From Heterohyrax brucei (Eukaryota; Chordata; Mammalia; Hyracoidea; Procaviidae), in the NCBI GenBank assembly GCA_028571685.1, contig CM053162.1:66514351-66578350 (forward strand): DNA of 64,000 bases. Direction: 5' to 3'. The position numbers and the translations under genes were made by a program. The notes under the pieces are model-generated. The model ran no database searches, was not told the DNA's origin, and saw nothing but the letters and a program-made list of their open reading frames with translations. Position 1 is the stretch's first letter; every line of letters starts with the position of its first letter. This document shows, piece after piece, positions 1 to 11,477 of this stretch.

Positions 1-1585
1 AAACAAACGACTGTCGCCCATAGTCCCTGTTGTGACCACCCATTCCTACTACACATCTATATAAGTGTTCATGTGTGTGCATATTTACGAGTGTGCACTC
101 ACCACACACGCTGAGTCACTACTAAGTAAACACATCAATTAGGCAAAAGAAGGACTTTAAATGTACTGATGCAAGGAAGAGCATCCCCTTCAGAGACCCA
201 GTGACATCACAGAAGGAAGAACAAAGGAAGGCTTTATAGGAATTTAAAGGGCTCAACAGGTTATTTTAAAGTAAGTGTAGCATGTCAGGGAACTGATGTA
301 GTCGTATGGTTTGTGACATTAATAATTTTGAATTAAGGGGTGAGGTAAAGGCATTCAAGTGAACCTTGATAGCAATCTATTAGCCTTGATAAGTAGGCTA
401 TCTTAATTGGTTCAGAGTGTTATCTTTGATGAAGAGCTATTTCCTAAACCATGAGTTAATTATAGGCACAGGGAAGAATTCCTGGTCTCAGCACTGTTGA
501 ACAAAACATCATTGGTTTCAGTCATCATTCATATTAAAAGATGTTTTGCAGAACAAAGTAAAATCATGCCTCTTACGGTGCTATAAAAAATACATTTTAA
601 AATTTTAATTTACCTATGCAGTGAAGGAGCCCAGAAGCTGTTATAACTAGTTCAAAGGAAAACTGGAAAACGTACAAATGCATATGAAGTATAGGAAGTG
701 AATTGCTAACAGGGTTGTCCTAGAGTTACCATCCTATTCTGGCACTCTGATTAAGTAAAACTGAGAGATTTACTGAAAGAAAAAAGACAGCTTGATCTGG
801 GAATAGACTGAACTCCATTCTGTGGACTCCAGTAATTCAATATTGTGACTAAGCAGTGACATTTTATAGGAGGGGAACAGTGACTATGAAACATGTCATT
901 TGATTGGTATTTGCAAATTTAGATCATCAAAAGACCTTATTCAACTGGAAGTGATTATTTTAAGGCAGGAATACCTTTGCTGGAATTCATAAGGCAGGAT
1001 TTTCCACGGCAAGCTCTGTAAGACTTAAAAGGGTAGACGTCTCTCTCTTAGCTTGGCTGCAGTGTGGAATTACTTGCGTGTGTGATAGGGATGAGCTGCG
1101 GTACAGTTATGTCATCATCATGGACAATTCCTCTCTTAGAAACAGCAGGACAGCTGGCTGCTGCTGGGGTGAAAACAGAAGCAGCAAATAAAGAATCCCA
1201 TCCCATCCTTGACCTGGCCATTTCAGACCTTATTAAGTACTTCAGTCTTTTCTGTTTAACCTCATACAAAGTGAAACCATTTTTTTTCCACAGGCACAAG
1301 GTAAATCAATCATAATTCAATTGGAGAAGAAAGAATCTAAGTGTCATAAAATAGCTCAGAAACTGTGAAATACTAGACTCTGATAGCCCAGAAGAAAGTG
1401 CTATGTAAACAATACATTGATTTCTGTTAATTTTTTATTTTCTAAATTATTAGCCTTTGAGGATATTTATGATTAATACAAACAGCTGACAAGTTGCTCG
1501 TGTGCTTATTATAATCCACCCTGTAGGTTTCAATCACACCTACGTGGGTATCATTTTCAAATTCCTTGATGAAGGTAGATAAACT
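1..1585. other. unique-looking non-coding DNA
   Basis: No gene, RNA gene or repeat family was recognised. Open frames near 1048-1315 on both strands overlap each other, lack any domain I know and look like chance. The sequence is AT-rich with no CpG island. Confidence 0.5.
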
Positions 1586-2142
1586 ACCAGGTCCTATAAT
1601 TAAGTCCACGAACTTAATTGCTTTAAGCACTAATACCTCATTGCTGAATATCACTACCGTCACCTTCAAAGTATTTCCCCTGGGAAGCTGTATACTGAAG
1701 TCAGCACCTAATCCACACTTCTGAGCAATTTTGGAAATCTTTCTGGAATGGCCATCATGCACAGTGGCACGGTGGCAAATTCGAGAGCTTAACTGTATAG
1801 TTGTCTGTAAGGGAGCTCTGAGTTAGTAAACAAATAACTGTGTTGGAATACCTTCCCTGCTCACTTGATCTGGCTTTTTTCTTTACCCAAAGATAAAGAA
1901 AATATTGAAAGGAAGACATATGGACAACATTCAGGAACACCAAGGGTAATATGATGACAGCTCTGATAGAGATTCCAGAAAAAGAGCTCCAAAATTCCTC
2001 TGGAAGGTGGACTAGGTGCTGGAGTCAGTGCACAGCTTCCCAAGAGGATTACTGCGAAGGTGACCATAGTGATATTCAGCAATGACATATGTAGCAGCAC
2101 CTTTTTCTAGGATGAGTTCGTGAACTTAATTCTGCGGCCTTG
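1586..2142 (+). mobile_element. palindromic mariner derivative, copy 1 (type A junction)
   Basis: A 557-bp non-autonomous element. It starts with a degraded inverted terminal repeat (1589-1620) and ends with 'gatgagttcgtgaacttaat' followed by a TA. The left arm (about 1586-1755) is the reverse complement of the right arm (about 1966-2142): both are the transposase-3' end of a mariner, so the element could fold back on itself. Between the arms lie a junction with 'cagtggcacggtggcaaatt', an internal copy of the terminal repeat, and a remnant of the transposase C-terminal third in + orientation (about 1800-2090), with stops. Architecture, junction and size match the copy at 38249-38797. It cannot encode a transposase. 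Confidence 0.85.
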
Positions 2143-2477
2143 TATTTCTACCACGTACCTCCAATCTACCCATTTAGTCTCTCTGTCAAGGAAGAAACTG
2201 AGATTAGTATAAGATCATTCCGTTCCTGATACTCCCATGGTTTCATACAGCTGCTTTCACAAATTAAACTTTAAACAATTTATTGTCACATCCTGGGGTT
2301 CAGTAGCCATTCTGAGAAACCGAAATGGAGAGGTGCCTGACCCGAAACCAGACATACCTACTAATGTAGAAAAGAACTAAGATGTGTAGATTGACTGGCA
2401 GACACTGTTCAACTGTAAAAGAAGTATTCACAGGGAACAGTAATTATACCAAGTTCAACCCAAATCACACTGTATAG
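2143..2477. other. unassigned spacer between two mariner derivatives
   Basis: About 330 bases with no recognisable coding or repeat signature. Confidence 0.4.
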
Positions 2478-2704
2478 CAATTTTTCTATGATGAGGATGA
2501 GTTTGCAAACTTAATTGTTATACCTCGTGCAATGACAGCACTGACGGACATTCCAATAAAAGAGTTCCAGAACTGCCTTGAAGGGTGGACTAGGTGCTGA
2601 TGTCAGTGCACAGCTTCTCAAGGGGAGTTTTTCAAAGTTGACCGTAGTCATATGCAGCGCTTTTTCTAGGATGAGTTCGTGAACTTACTTACAGACCGCA
2701 CCAA
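2478..2704 (+). mobile_element. mariner derivative (type B junction), 5'-truncated
   Basis: An internal terminal-repeat copy ('gagtttgcaaacttaattgt') is joined directly to 'caatgacagcactgacgg' and runs through the mariner right arm to a terminal repeat ('gatgagttcgtgaactta') near 2680. The same unusual join, terminal repeat followed by the codons of the transposase C terminus, occurs at 19200-19260. The left inverted arm is not visible here. Confidence 0.75.
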
Positions 2705-3317
2705 GTGTGTGTATGTGTGTGTGCACGCTCACACATGCGTGCATGCATGTGCTTGCACCTGATATTCAAATACTGGCTTAGTATCAAGTATCTGCACTTT
2801 CCAGTTCATCTCTCTCATTATGTATTCTCTTTTTTGTTTTGAACCTGACATTTTCCATAGTAACTAGAACTTAGTTTTATCAGATAGATTTGTCCTCCTG
2901 ATTAGGTCAACCTGCTTCTAGCAAACATCATCTTCTCCATCTTAATGAAACACTCTTCATTTTGTCCAAAAACACCCTACATTGTTGGAGAATCTTGAAG
3001 TATGTCTCAGAAATCCAAATCCCATTCATTCATATCAGTTATACAGAGCCAGTTGTGTTTCTTTACTGTGACAAGACACTCCACTCTACTCATGAAAAAG
3101 TAAACGCATGAGACAAATGAGGAGAGAGTTTTCTTCAGGCTGTTGTCATGGGGTAAATTTCATTACAGATGAACACCTCAAAGGAAAAAAAAACAAGGGT
3201 TTGGGTTTCTTACAGACAAATAGACTAAGAAGACATCTAAGTCATTTATGAGCCTCCTGGGAATCATGAGGAGAATGGGGACCAGATCCGCCTCTGAATA
3301 CATGAGGTCAGAGCAGT
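2705..3317. other. unassigned DNA with a short TG tract
   Basis: An alternating purine-pyrimidine stretch (TG-rich, 2706-2755) is followed by about 560 bases with no recognised element. Confidence 0.4.
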
Positions 3318-3969
3318 TGCCAAGGATTGAATTGGGTCCCCCCAAAAAACGTGCATAGCAATTTGGCTAGGCCATGATTCCTAGCATTGTGTGATGTTCC
3401 TAATCCAATGCCATTGAGTCAGTTTCGACTAATACTGACCCTGTAGGGCAGACTAAGACTACCCCATAGAGTTTCTAAGGAGCATCTTGTGGATTTAAAC
3501 TGCTGACCTTTTGGTTGGCAGAGATAGCACCACTCTACTAAGCTACCAGGGTTTCCATGATGTTCCTATATGTTGTAAAGCCTGCCTCTACGATGTTAAT
3601 GTGGGAAGAGGGGCTGCAGTTGTGTTGGTGGGACAGGACTCAACATCTGTAAAATTATATTGTGCCTTGAGGCAATCTCTTGAGATATAAAGGAAAGGGA
3701 AACAAGCAGAGAATCGGAGACTTCATACTACAAAGAATCAGTGCTGGGAGCAGCCTTTCGACTTGGGGTCCCTGCACCTCAGAAGTTTCCAGTTCAGGAG
3801 AAAATAAACTACAAAGACCTTACTTCAGAGCTGACAGAGAAAGCCTTCTCCTGGAGCCTCTGCCCTGAATTTGGACTTTTGCCTACTTATCTGTGAAAAA
3901 ATAAATTTCTGTTTGTAAATCGATGTACTTGTGGTATTTCTGTTGGAGCGGTGCCAGATGACTAAGACA
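3318..3969 (+). mobile_element. MaLR-like solo LTR, interrupted by an AfroSINE
   Basis: It begins 'tgccaaggattgaattgg', a variant of the window's LTR family head 'tgtcatggattgaattgt', and ends 'gccagatgactaagaca', the family end. Shared internal landmarks are a 'ggaaacaagcagagaatc' block, 'tgaatttggacttttgcc' and an AATAAA at about 3900. An AfroSINE at 3403-3557 splits it. The opening and closing motifs match ERVL-MaLR (MLT1/MST-type) LTRs; the exact subfamily is not known to me. No clear 5-bp target duplication was found. Confidence 0.8.
3403..3557 (-). mobile_element. AfroSINE nested in the LTR
   Basis: Antisense SINE with tail-side 'ttgagtcagtttcgacta', middle 'ccccatagagtttctaagg', box-B side 'ctgctgaccttttggttgg' and head 'gctaccagggtttcc'. 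It is flanked by a perfect 11-bp target duplication 'tgatgttccta' (3392-3402 and 3558-3568), so it inserted after the LTR. Confidence 0.95.
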
Positions 3970-6164
3970 GTGATCCCTTGAGGTCCCTTAAGGTGAGGCA
4001 TTTCCTGAACGGAAGAAGATGAGGGAATTGCTTAACTATTGCTATTTGCTGGGAACACAGGGATCAGGTAAAATTCAACCTTGTCTCATCTTTTCTCTAT
4101 CCCAAGTCCGAAGCAAAACCTTCAAAAACACTGCAGTTCTGTCTATAATATGCCTTCTGAAGCCTATTCAGATGGTCTCATTCATCCTCAGTGAGGCATC
4201 AGAAGCGGGTAGCTGCCAGAGAGATGCGCAAACAACAAGAGATTTCCTGTCACAGGCCGAATGTGTCTTCTGGTTGGCAATACTACAGCTTGCTTTTTCT
4301 GCCTAGACCAGAAACACTTTCTTCATGAATATTCATAATTAGCTGTCTACTCTGTTTCTTTTTATTACAGAAATCTATGGAATTTGATTTTGTTGTTTAT
4401 GTGTGTATGTGCTGGGTGGGAGGAGACTGATAACCCAAAAGATGGAAGTTTAGGCTGCAGATCCAAAGGAGAGCCAGCTTGTGTCTCTAGTTTCTCAGAG
4501 ACTCTCTATTTCCAGGCTATTCAAAGATAAGGAAAAGCTACCTGCAATTGCCTGAAGGTAGAGAGTGGATGGAGCTTACTTACAGTATGTGCTTATTTTA
4601 GGGGTAGCTTTAAGTCATTCTACTTTTAAGCAGATAGTGTACCTTATTAGACTTGTACCTTAAAAAGGACTAGGATTTTGAATTACATGTTCTGCCTTTA
4701 TAAATCACATATTTGCTCTCAAAGAAGTGTCAAAACTGAGGCTGAGTCTTGAGTTGTCAAAAGAAATCAGAACAATAATATTAAATGAGGTTTATTTAAG
4801 AACATTCATGAACTGGATAGCATCATTCCCATATGGAAAGCTGACAAAACAGGAAAGCCAGAGAAGCTACTTTCTGACTGGCTTGTAAAATTGACCACGA
4901 AGTGTTGTCAGGATTTCATTGGACAATAAGTTGGAAGCCTGTCAGAATCTCATTGGTAAACAAGGGTGGCTTGATTTACAGAAAGCTAAGCTTACATTTT
5001 GGTAAAGACAAGTCTAGGGGCGCTGTCCACTGACCACCAGTGCCGTTTTTTCAGTCATGTGACTCCATTTTTTATTTCACTTTAACACTGTGTTTGGAAA
5101 ATGTCCTCAGGACAAAATGGGTTGAAGTTGTTAGGCAAACTCGTGCCCAGGCACCACAGACTAGTTGAGGTTCTTGTCCTTTACTTATCAACAACAAAAA
5201 AGCAAGGCACAAAGTCTTTACACATAAGCAAGTTTTTTAGAGACTTCTGTAGGTGGAGATAGAGAAGGCCTAGACAGCGGTAACCAGCATCTCATTGATC
5301 AAAGGACTAGTTTGCGCTGATAGAGATTTTGAGGTGAGAAGGGGGATCGTGAGTATTCATTACAAGGCAAGAGGAAAAAGGTAGCATTATTAAACCGCGT
5401 GTGCAAGTAGACTTCAAGACAGTTTCCACAATGGAGACTTCTGGAACTTGCAGTTGGACTTACTATGGGGTATAGGGCCTGTGCAGTTTCTTAGTCCCCT
5501 CATTCAGTTCCTGGGGCTTGGTTGTAGCTCTCTGGTGCCCTCCACTGGAAGGTCAGATAGTGTTCAAAGCTGGATTTTTTTGCGCATGTCCCCGGAGCTG
5601 GTTTTATCTGAATCCTGAAAAACAACTCTGAGGAAGTTTATGCAGCCTTGGGGTGACTTATCTCAGCGGCCTAGGATGTGTTGATTCATCGGGCTCTTTA
5701 TCCCTTACTAGCTGTCCGTCGTTTCAGGCACATTGTTGACTAGAAAGGTATTTACAGAGCTCTCTGGGCTCCTTGTCACACTGAGGCTTCACATTTAACT
5801 TAGATATTGACTCAATTCTTTCTAATTAGTTTGTCATGTGTTTGATGCATTTAGGAAGATGTTTTTAATAGTCTTGCTGGGATTTTTAGTTGGTTTTGTG
5901 ACAGAAAACTGGTTCAGCAATATACTCTGCCATGATTTTCAGAAATTAAAGTTCTGTTGAATATTTCAAAGGAGGAGATGTGATACTGTCACTCACTCTG
6001 AGGACAGTCTTGGTACTTAAAAGGAGAAAACAAAGCTTCTACTAGCTTATGTAATAATTCATCACATAAATGAAAGAATGTGGGGCCAGAATCTCCTTTA
6101 AGAGTACTTTGATCAGGTTTCTGTTGTTATTTTTCTGTGATTTTCCTGACTCTACCTCTTCAGA
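3970..6164. other. mostly unassigned DNA; possible LTR-like stretch at 4750-5080
   Basis: No gene seen. The segment 4750-5080 ('gaggtttatttaagaaca' and then T-rich sequence) resembles the antisense end of an endogenous retroviral LTR, but I cannot name a family. A CTCF-like motif on the minus strand ('ccagtggagggcacc') lies at about 5533-5547. The 95-codon open frame at 4019-4306 has no recognisable domain. Confidence 0.3.
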
Positions 6165-6166
6165 AG

Positions 6167-6372
6167 GCCACCTGGTGGTGCAGTAGTTATAGCACTCGGC
6201 TGCAAACTGAAAGGTTAGCTATTTGAACCTACCAGCAGTCCATGGGAGAAAGATGTGGCAGTCTGCTTCTATAAAGGTTTATGTCCTTAGATACCCTGTG
6301 GGGAAGTTCTCCTCTGTCCTACAGGGTTTTTAAGAGTAAAATCACCTTGACCCTGCAGTGGGCAGTGGGTTT
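6167..6372 (+). mobile_element. AfroSINE, long form
   Basis: Head 'ccacctggtggtgcagtag', box-B side 'tttgaacctaccagcagtcc', then the extra block 'agatgtggcagtctgcttct' that marks the longer AfroSINE type, and 'gttctcctctgtcctacagg'. The tail is degraded. Confidence 0.85.
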
Positions 6373-6434
6373 GCCCTCGTTGGTGGGTTAGCTGCATCTT
6401 CCAGCTGGCTTTATTAGATCACTCTGAAAAGTAA

Positions 6435-6602
6435 ATGGTATTCTATTCTATTCCACTGCCCCTGAGTCAATCCCAACACACTGTGACCCTACAGACAGAG
6501 TAGAACCTTTCCATTGAACTTCCAAGGATCATCTGGGGAATTTGACCCGTCAACTTTACGGTTAGTGGCTGTAGCATTTAACTACTAGGCCACCAGTGTT
6601 TC
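6435..6602 (-). mobile_element. AfroSINE, degraded
   Basis: Antisense order: 'ctgagtcaatcccaacaca', 'gtgaccctacagacagagta', 'cttccaaggatcatctgggg', ending 'aggccaccagtgtttctg'. Confidence 0.8.
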
Positions 6603-7333
6603 TGAAAGTAAATAGTACTACATCTAAATTGCTCTCAGTGCCAGGGGTCCAGGGACAAAGGAAGACTCCTTCAAATAGCCACTGAACTTATCGCTCTGTC
6701 TGGGAGACTCAGTTATCCTACTGAGTTTAGTTCAGCTAGGAATTTCTTGGAGCTGACGATATGTTATTACTACTCAAGTAGCAAAGATGCTGTGCAACAT
6801 ACAGTAGGAAATGCATACTCATGAGATTATCATAATGGCAACAAGGTAGGAGAGAAGAGTGGGAAAGCTGCGAGGGCGTTGGCTATCAGAGGAGAGAGAG
6901 GTAGAATGATCTAAAAAGTGATGCAGAGGAGACACGGGGTTGGCCAAAGACACACCTACTATTTTGCTGAGAATTCATCCTCTGGAGAAGCAATTACAAT
7001 GGAATATTTTGATGCTGTAGCTTACAACCTTAGAGGACTACATGCCAGTGTATTTAGAAGTACTTATCAATCTTTCTCTAATTAAAACCCTGCTGTAAAG
7101 GAACATCTTTTCTCCTTAATTGCTAAATTCCTGCTCAATCTTAGTGCTCTTCAGCTCCTACCACATGTCCAAGAACTTTCCGGATGAGGGATTCAGTCCT
7201 GGAGTGTTTGAATCTGTAACTGTTCATAAAAGAAACAAACATTTGCTAATTAATGAACAAGAAAGCATCTGTAAGGAGAAGGCTGATTCAGGTAACGGCT
7301 TTTACAATGTAAACGTTATTGTTGAAAGGAGAT

Positions 7334-7350
7334 GCAGCGCCTCCTGCTGA
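7334..7350 (-). promoter_or_regulatory. CTCF-like motif
   Basis: The minus strand reads 'tcagcaggaggcgctgc', very close to the vertebrate CTCF core (CCASYAGRKGGCRC). It is a motif match only; occupancy is unknown. Confidence 0.4.
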
Positions 7351-7904
7351 TTTTCTGGTTCTCCGGACTTATTGAAAGGCAAGCAACCTTGAACTTTGAA
7401 ACCTGATGGGACAAAACCAGAAATGGGCTAGGCATTCAAAACCACAAATAGTGGGTATACTGAGTGACCTTAGGTGAATCACTTCATCTCTCTGAGTTTG
7501 TTTACACCCGCACAATGACTGATACGCTTTATATGTCAGAAACGAGACCATCTTTGGATTTGCAACAGGCATGACATTGTGTTAGGATGGAGATTTTTTA
7601 CAGGCAAGTGTCTTTCATTTCCCTGTACCTCTTCCGTAGGAAGCTTCACCAAGCAACGTGGTACAAGATTTCACTATCACTGTGAAGGTCACCATGCTTG
7701 GTAACAGCAGTAACATCAGTCCAGGCTTTCCTGTTGAAAAGTGAATGACTATCAGGAGGCTTTATATATACATGCAGCCAAGCTGAAGAAACGAGAAGGC
7801 ACGGTAGGTAACTGCAGCCTCCCCTGGACTCTAATGGTCTTGTTTACGGCTATATGCTGAGGTGTTCAGGGCTCAGATATTTCATTGTCTCCTAAAGGAG
7901 CTGT

Positions 7905-8330
7905 TCTGGTTATCTATTGTTGCATAACAAACCACTGTCAACTTGGTAACATAAAAGAACAATAGCTGTTTATGGTTATTATTTTCATATGTCTCAGTAT
8001 TGACCAGACTGAGCAATTTTTGCTGGGGGTATGAATCACTTTAAAGCCTTCTTCACTTGCATCTGATTCCCTGGGCTCAGGAGATTAGAAGGTCCCCCAG
8101 GCTGGAACAGCTGGTCTCCCTGGAAATCTCTTTTCCTGTGGCTTCCCTGGCACGTCAACTTCACAGTAGCTGAATTTGCTAAGTGGAGTCTGAGGCCTGT
8201 GACGGTGTGTATCCCGAGAGAGGGCAAGGCCCTCAGAGCCACAGGCATCACTCCTGCTACCTAGCATTGACACTCAGCAGTATCCTGTCCACTTCAGGAC
8301 ATTTTTGAGATGTGAGTCATCAAAGCCTGT
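7905..8330 (-). mobile_element. possible ancient LTR-type repeat, antisense
   Basis: Opens 'ttatctattgttgcataaca', a widespread mammalian repeat end also seen at about 40358-40380. The body is too diverged to name a family. Confidence 0.35.
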
Positions 8331-8711
8331 ATTCAAGGAGATGGGGTGGAAATTCTACCTCTCGTTGGCTAGAATATCAAAGATTACTAGCACTTTTAAA
8401 GTTTCCATGATGACTGCTATTCCATTATAAAAAATTCATCTCTTTGGCTCCGGAGGTCTTTTCAAGAATCTCATACCCAAAGCAAAAAAAAAAAAAAAAA
8501 AACTCTGAAAGTAGAACTTTATTTATGATTAGTTCTTTAGTTAACTAGAAATCTACATGCAAATCCGTGAGAATTAAATGCTATTAGGTGTAAGAAAAAA
8601 AAATAACTAGCCAAATAAACAAAAAGCCTTGTAATGAGGGAGAGAGAGGATTCACAGGAGGAGACGAGGTCTGAAAATGAAGTCCTTGAGCTAAATTACT
8701 CTGAGTTCTCC

Positions 8712-9128
8712 GTACGTCGTTGGTGAGTATCGCCAGGGTCACCTTTGAAGTCCTCCCCTTGGGAAGCTACGCACTGATGCCAGCGCCTAGTCCACCCTTC
8801 GAAACGATTTTGGAACTCTTTTCCTGGAATGGCATCAAAGTTGTCATCATTTTATGTTTGATGTACCGAATGTCCTCAAAATGTTTACTGGCTAAAAACT
8901 CCTTTGCAGACAACTTTGCAGTTAAGTTTGCAAACTTGCCACTGTGCCACCATGCAGAATGGCCACTTCAGAAAGAGTTCCAAAATTGCTTTGAAGGGTG
9001 GACTAGGCTCGGGCGTTGGTGCCCAGCTTCCCAAGGGCTCACTTTGAAGGTGATGGCAGTGACATTCAGAAATGAGGTATGTAACACTTTTTCTAGGATG
9101 AGTCCGCAAACTTAGTTGACTGTCCTCA
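8712..9128 (-). mobile_element. palindromic mariner derivative, copy 2 (type A junction)
   Basis: Same fold-back structure as 1586-2142 but in the opposite orientation. The left arm is about 8715-8850, the right arm about 8965-9128, and it ends 'gatgagtccgcaaactta'. The junction 'aaacttgccactgtgccacc' (8932-8951) is the reverse complement of the junctions at 1764-1790 and 38418-38445. The left terminal repeat is lost and the spacer is partly deleted. A 131-codon + frame and a 158-codon - frame cross it but are by-products of the inverted arms. Confidence 0.85.
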
Positions 9129-9149
9129 TACCAAGGGCAGTTGGAAGAT

Positions 9150-9275
9150 AAGCCTGGTGCTCTGCTTCTGAAAGGCCACAGCCGTGAAAACCCCATGGAA
9201 CAGCTCTGTTCTATACATGTAGAAAAGACAGGAATCAGAATCAGCTGGACAGTAACTAACAACAATATCCGTGGT
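9150..9275 (+). mobile_element. AfroSINE long form, 3' part
   Basis: Starts within the long-form block ('ctctgcttctgaaaggccac'), then 'gtgaaaaccccatggaacag', and ends in the tail 'cagtaactaacaacaa'. The 5' half is missing; it abuts the mariner derivative. Confidence 0.75.
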
Positions 9276-9871
9276 GACCAGCTGCAGCTGGAAAGCAAAG
9301 TCACCTGAACACTAACGTGACCTCCTTGGCTTCTTGCTCCACCTGTGCCATTTGCCCCCATTGTGACCTTGGTTGGATCTTACTTCTCTCCTCTGGGGTC
9401 TCTGAGTTCTTGTTTGTAAAACATTGAATCAAACTAGGTCATTCTGAAGCCCCTTTCTAGCTATGGCATTTTCCAATCCCATCATTATTGCTTTAAATGC
9501 TGAAACATTTCCTTAATAGGCAAGAAATTACAAGTCTTCACCCTTGGCTATTAATATCATTTGTGCCCGTATTTAATGTGCTGAGGTGAATCAGAGGTGA
9601 CAGCCACTTGTGCTTTAGGGGACACTGGGGAAAGACATCTAGCACAGTTTATACAAGTCAAATGAGTGAGAAAGGAACAACCCAAGTTGGACTTTACTGG
9701 ACAAGAAATGGTCTAACTTGTCATATTACTTCATGGTGATGCTTAGATACTGCCTCTTTATTTGACCAGAAGGGAGAAAGTGTAATTTAAGAGCTGTGGT
9801 CAGCATTTTGGCTTTCAAAGGGAGGACCCTAACCACCCTCATCCAGTCATTCCCCATCCTGGCAAGCCAAC
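9276..9871. other. unassigned DNA
   Basis: About 600 bases with no coding or repeat feature recognised. Confidence 0.4.
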
Positions 9872-9971
9872 AGATGACCTTTCATTCAACAGTGCCCTCT
9901 AGTGGATATTAGAATGTGGTAAGTGTAGAAAAAACACCCTTTAGAGGGCACTGTTGAATAAATGGTCATCT
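9872..9971. repeat. 100-bp inverted repeat carrying two CTCF-like motifs
   Basis: The left arm (9872-9901) and right arm (9942-9971) are reverse complements at about 28 of 30 positions, with an 18-nt perfect core ('attcaacagtgccctcta') and a 40-nt loop. The left arm edge holds 'ccactagagggcactg' on the minus strand (9890-9905), a near-consensus CTCF core. The right arm holds 'cctttagagggcactg' on + (9938-9953). The two motifs point away from each other. No direct target duplication was seen. Confidence 0.8.
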
Positions 9972-10130
9972 CTGGTGCCCTAGTGGTGTCACCGCTGCCA
10001 TTCAAAAGGTTGGCAGTTCAAATCCTCTAGGCACTCCTTGGAAACTCTATGGGGCAATTCTACTCAGTCCTATAAGATTGCTACAAGTCAGAATTGACTC
10101 GAAGGCGCTGAGTTTGGTTTGATTTCCTGG
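9972..10130 (+). mobile_element. AfroSINE
   Basis: 'ctggtgccctagtggtgtca', 'ggcagttcaaatcctctagg', 'tccttggaaactctatgggg', and tail 'tcagaattgactcgaaggc'. It starts where the inverted repeat ends. Confidence 0.9.
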
Positions 10131-10220
10131 ACCCCCGTGAGGGGGGATGACTTGATGGTGATGGCTGGACTCCTCCTTTAGAAGATGTTAAGATGCTTCA
10201 ATGTGCTAAGTGTAGAGAGG

Positions 10221-10381
10221 AAGCCTGGTGATGCAGTGGTTGAGTGTTACGACTGCTAACCCAAAAGCTGGCTGTTTGAATCCACCAGACTCTCCTTGGA
10301 AACTCTGTGGGGCAGTTCTACTTTGTCCTATAGGGTTGCTATGAGTAGGAATCGATTCAACGGCAATAGATTTTTTTTTTT
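10221..10381 (+). mobile_element. AfroSINE with target duplication
   Basis: Complete head to tail: 'aagcctggtgatgcagtgg', 'ctgtttgaatccaccagac', 'gttctactttgtcctatagg', 'taggaatcgattcaacggc', T-rich end. Flanked by a 14-bp duplication matching at 12 positions ('taagtgtagagagg' 10207-10220, 'taagtgcagaaaag' 10382-10395). Confidence 0.95.
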
Positions 10382-10395
10382 TAAGTGCAGAAAAG

Positions 10396-11159
10396 ACTTT
10401 GTACTTCAATTGGAAATCATATATGCACTGTTTATTGTACACCCTTCTGCTCTGCGTTTACTAGCTAGCTTCATTGTCTTTAAGCTGTTTTGTATTTCTT
10501 TACGCTATTTTGGTCCTCTTTTTAAATTTTAGGGAACACCAGTGGATACGTCCACCCTTCCTTGTCCAATACACTTTTGATTGATATAAATTTTTGCTTT
10601 TTGACGTTTCCTTTGAACTGGTTCCCTCACATCATGTATGTAAAATAAAAATCTTTAACATCCATCATTTTTATGTGTGGATGAGACTCATGATTTTATC
10701 TTTTATCTGAAAATTTTCTTTTAATGTAAGGCTGTACATAAATTCATTTTCAATCATTATTGGAGATTCAAATTGATTTCCACTACAAATAAAGAGCATT
10801 CTAGTTATTTTGGGGACTGGCAGACTTAGAAGAAGAGAAAATCAAGAATCAAACAGCCCCAGAGCTGAGGGGAAAAAGTGAGATCGCTGAGCCTACATGG
10901 CAGCCTATACTGGAGGGAGGAATGGTGAGAGCCGCTGTCCGGCGGGGTTGCAGAGAAGGTCGCTGGAGAGAAAGATTACAAGTAAGTAATTCTCTATGCC
11001 AGAGACAGCAGAAGTACTTTAGACAGTCTGGTCTACCATTATACAGTGCTGACTTGTGTTTTGACGTATTGCAGAAACAGCAGCTAAGAAATCAAAAGAA
11101 GCATTGCACTGAGAAAATCTGCTGCAAAGGACTTCTTTACAATGTTGAAAAATAAAGAT
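10396..11159. other. AT-rich unassigned DNA
   Basis: No gene recognised. It may include L1-derived sequence at 10800-11150, but I could not align it to a known part. Confidence 0.35.
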
Positions 11160-11470
11160 GCCACCTTGAAGACTAAGATGTGCCTGATCCCAGCCATGGT
11201 ATTTTCAATCACATCATATGCACGTGAAATCTGGACAATGAATAAGGAAGACAGAATAAGAATTGATGCCTCTGAATCGAGTGTTGGAGAAGAATGTTGA
11301 ATACACCATGGACAACCAAAAGAACCAACAGATCTGTTCTAGAAGAAGTACAACCAAAGTGCTCCTTGAGTGCAGAGATGGAAAGACTGCATCTTACATA
11401 CTTTGGACCTGTTGTCAGGAGGGATCAATCCTGGGAGACGGACAACATACTCGGTAAAGTGGAGGGTCAG
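11160..11470 (+). mobile_element. RTE (BovB-like) LINE fragment, C-terminal coding end
   Basis: Translated pieces match the C-terminal part of RTE/BovB reverse transcriptase: a 'TLKTKMCLIPAMVFSITSYA'-type segment, then 'DRIRIDAS', then in a second frame 'NTPWTTKRTNRSVLEEVQPK' and 'LTYFGPVVRRDQSWETDNIL', with 'GKVEG' near the end. The two frames show a shift around 11270-11300. It is a dead fragment, directly followed by L1 sequence at 11478. Confidence 0.85.
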
Positions 11471-11477
11471 ACGCCAG

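Larger units (their letters stand above)
6603..8711. other. mostly unassigned DNA
   Basis: No gene seen. Open frames at 7120-7350, 7369-7572 and 8036-8273 lack domains and overlap on both strands. An A-rich run lies at 8484-8502. The LTR-like stretch and CTCF-like motif inside are listed separately. Confidence 0.35.

Noticed and set aside
8720-9361. 131-codon plus and 158-codon minus frames
   Set aside because: They lie across the inverted arms of a mariner derivative and the adjoining SINE.
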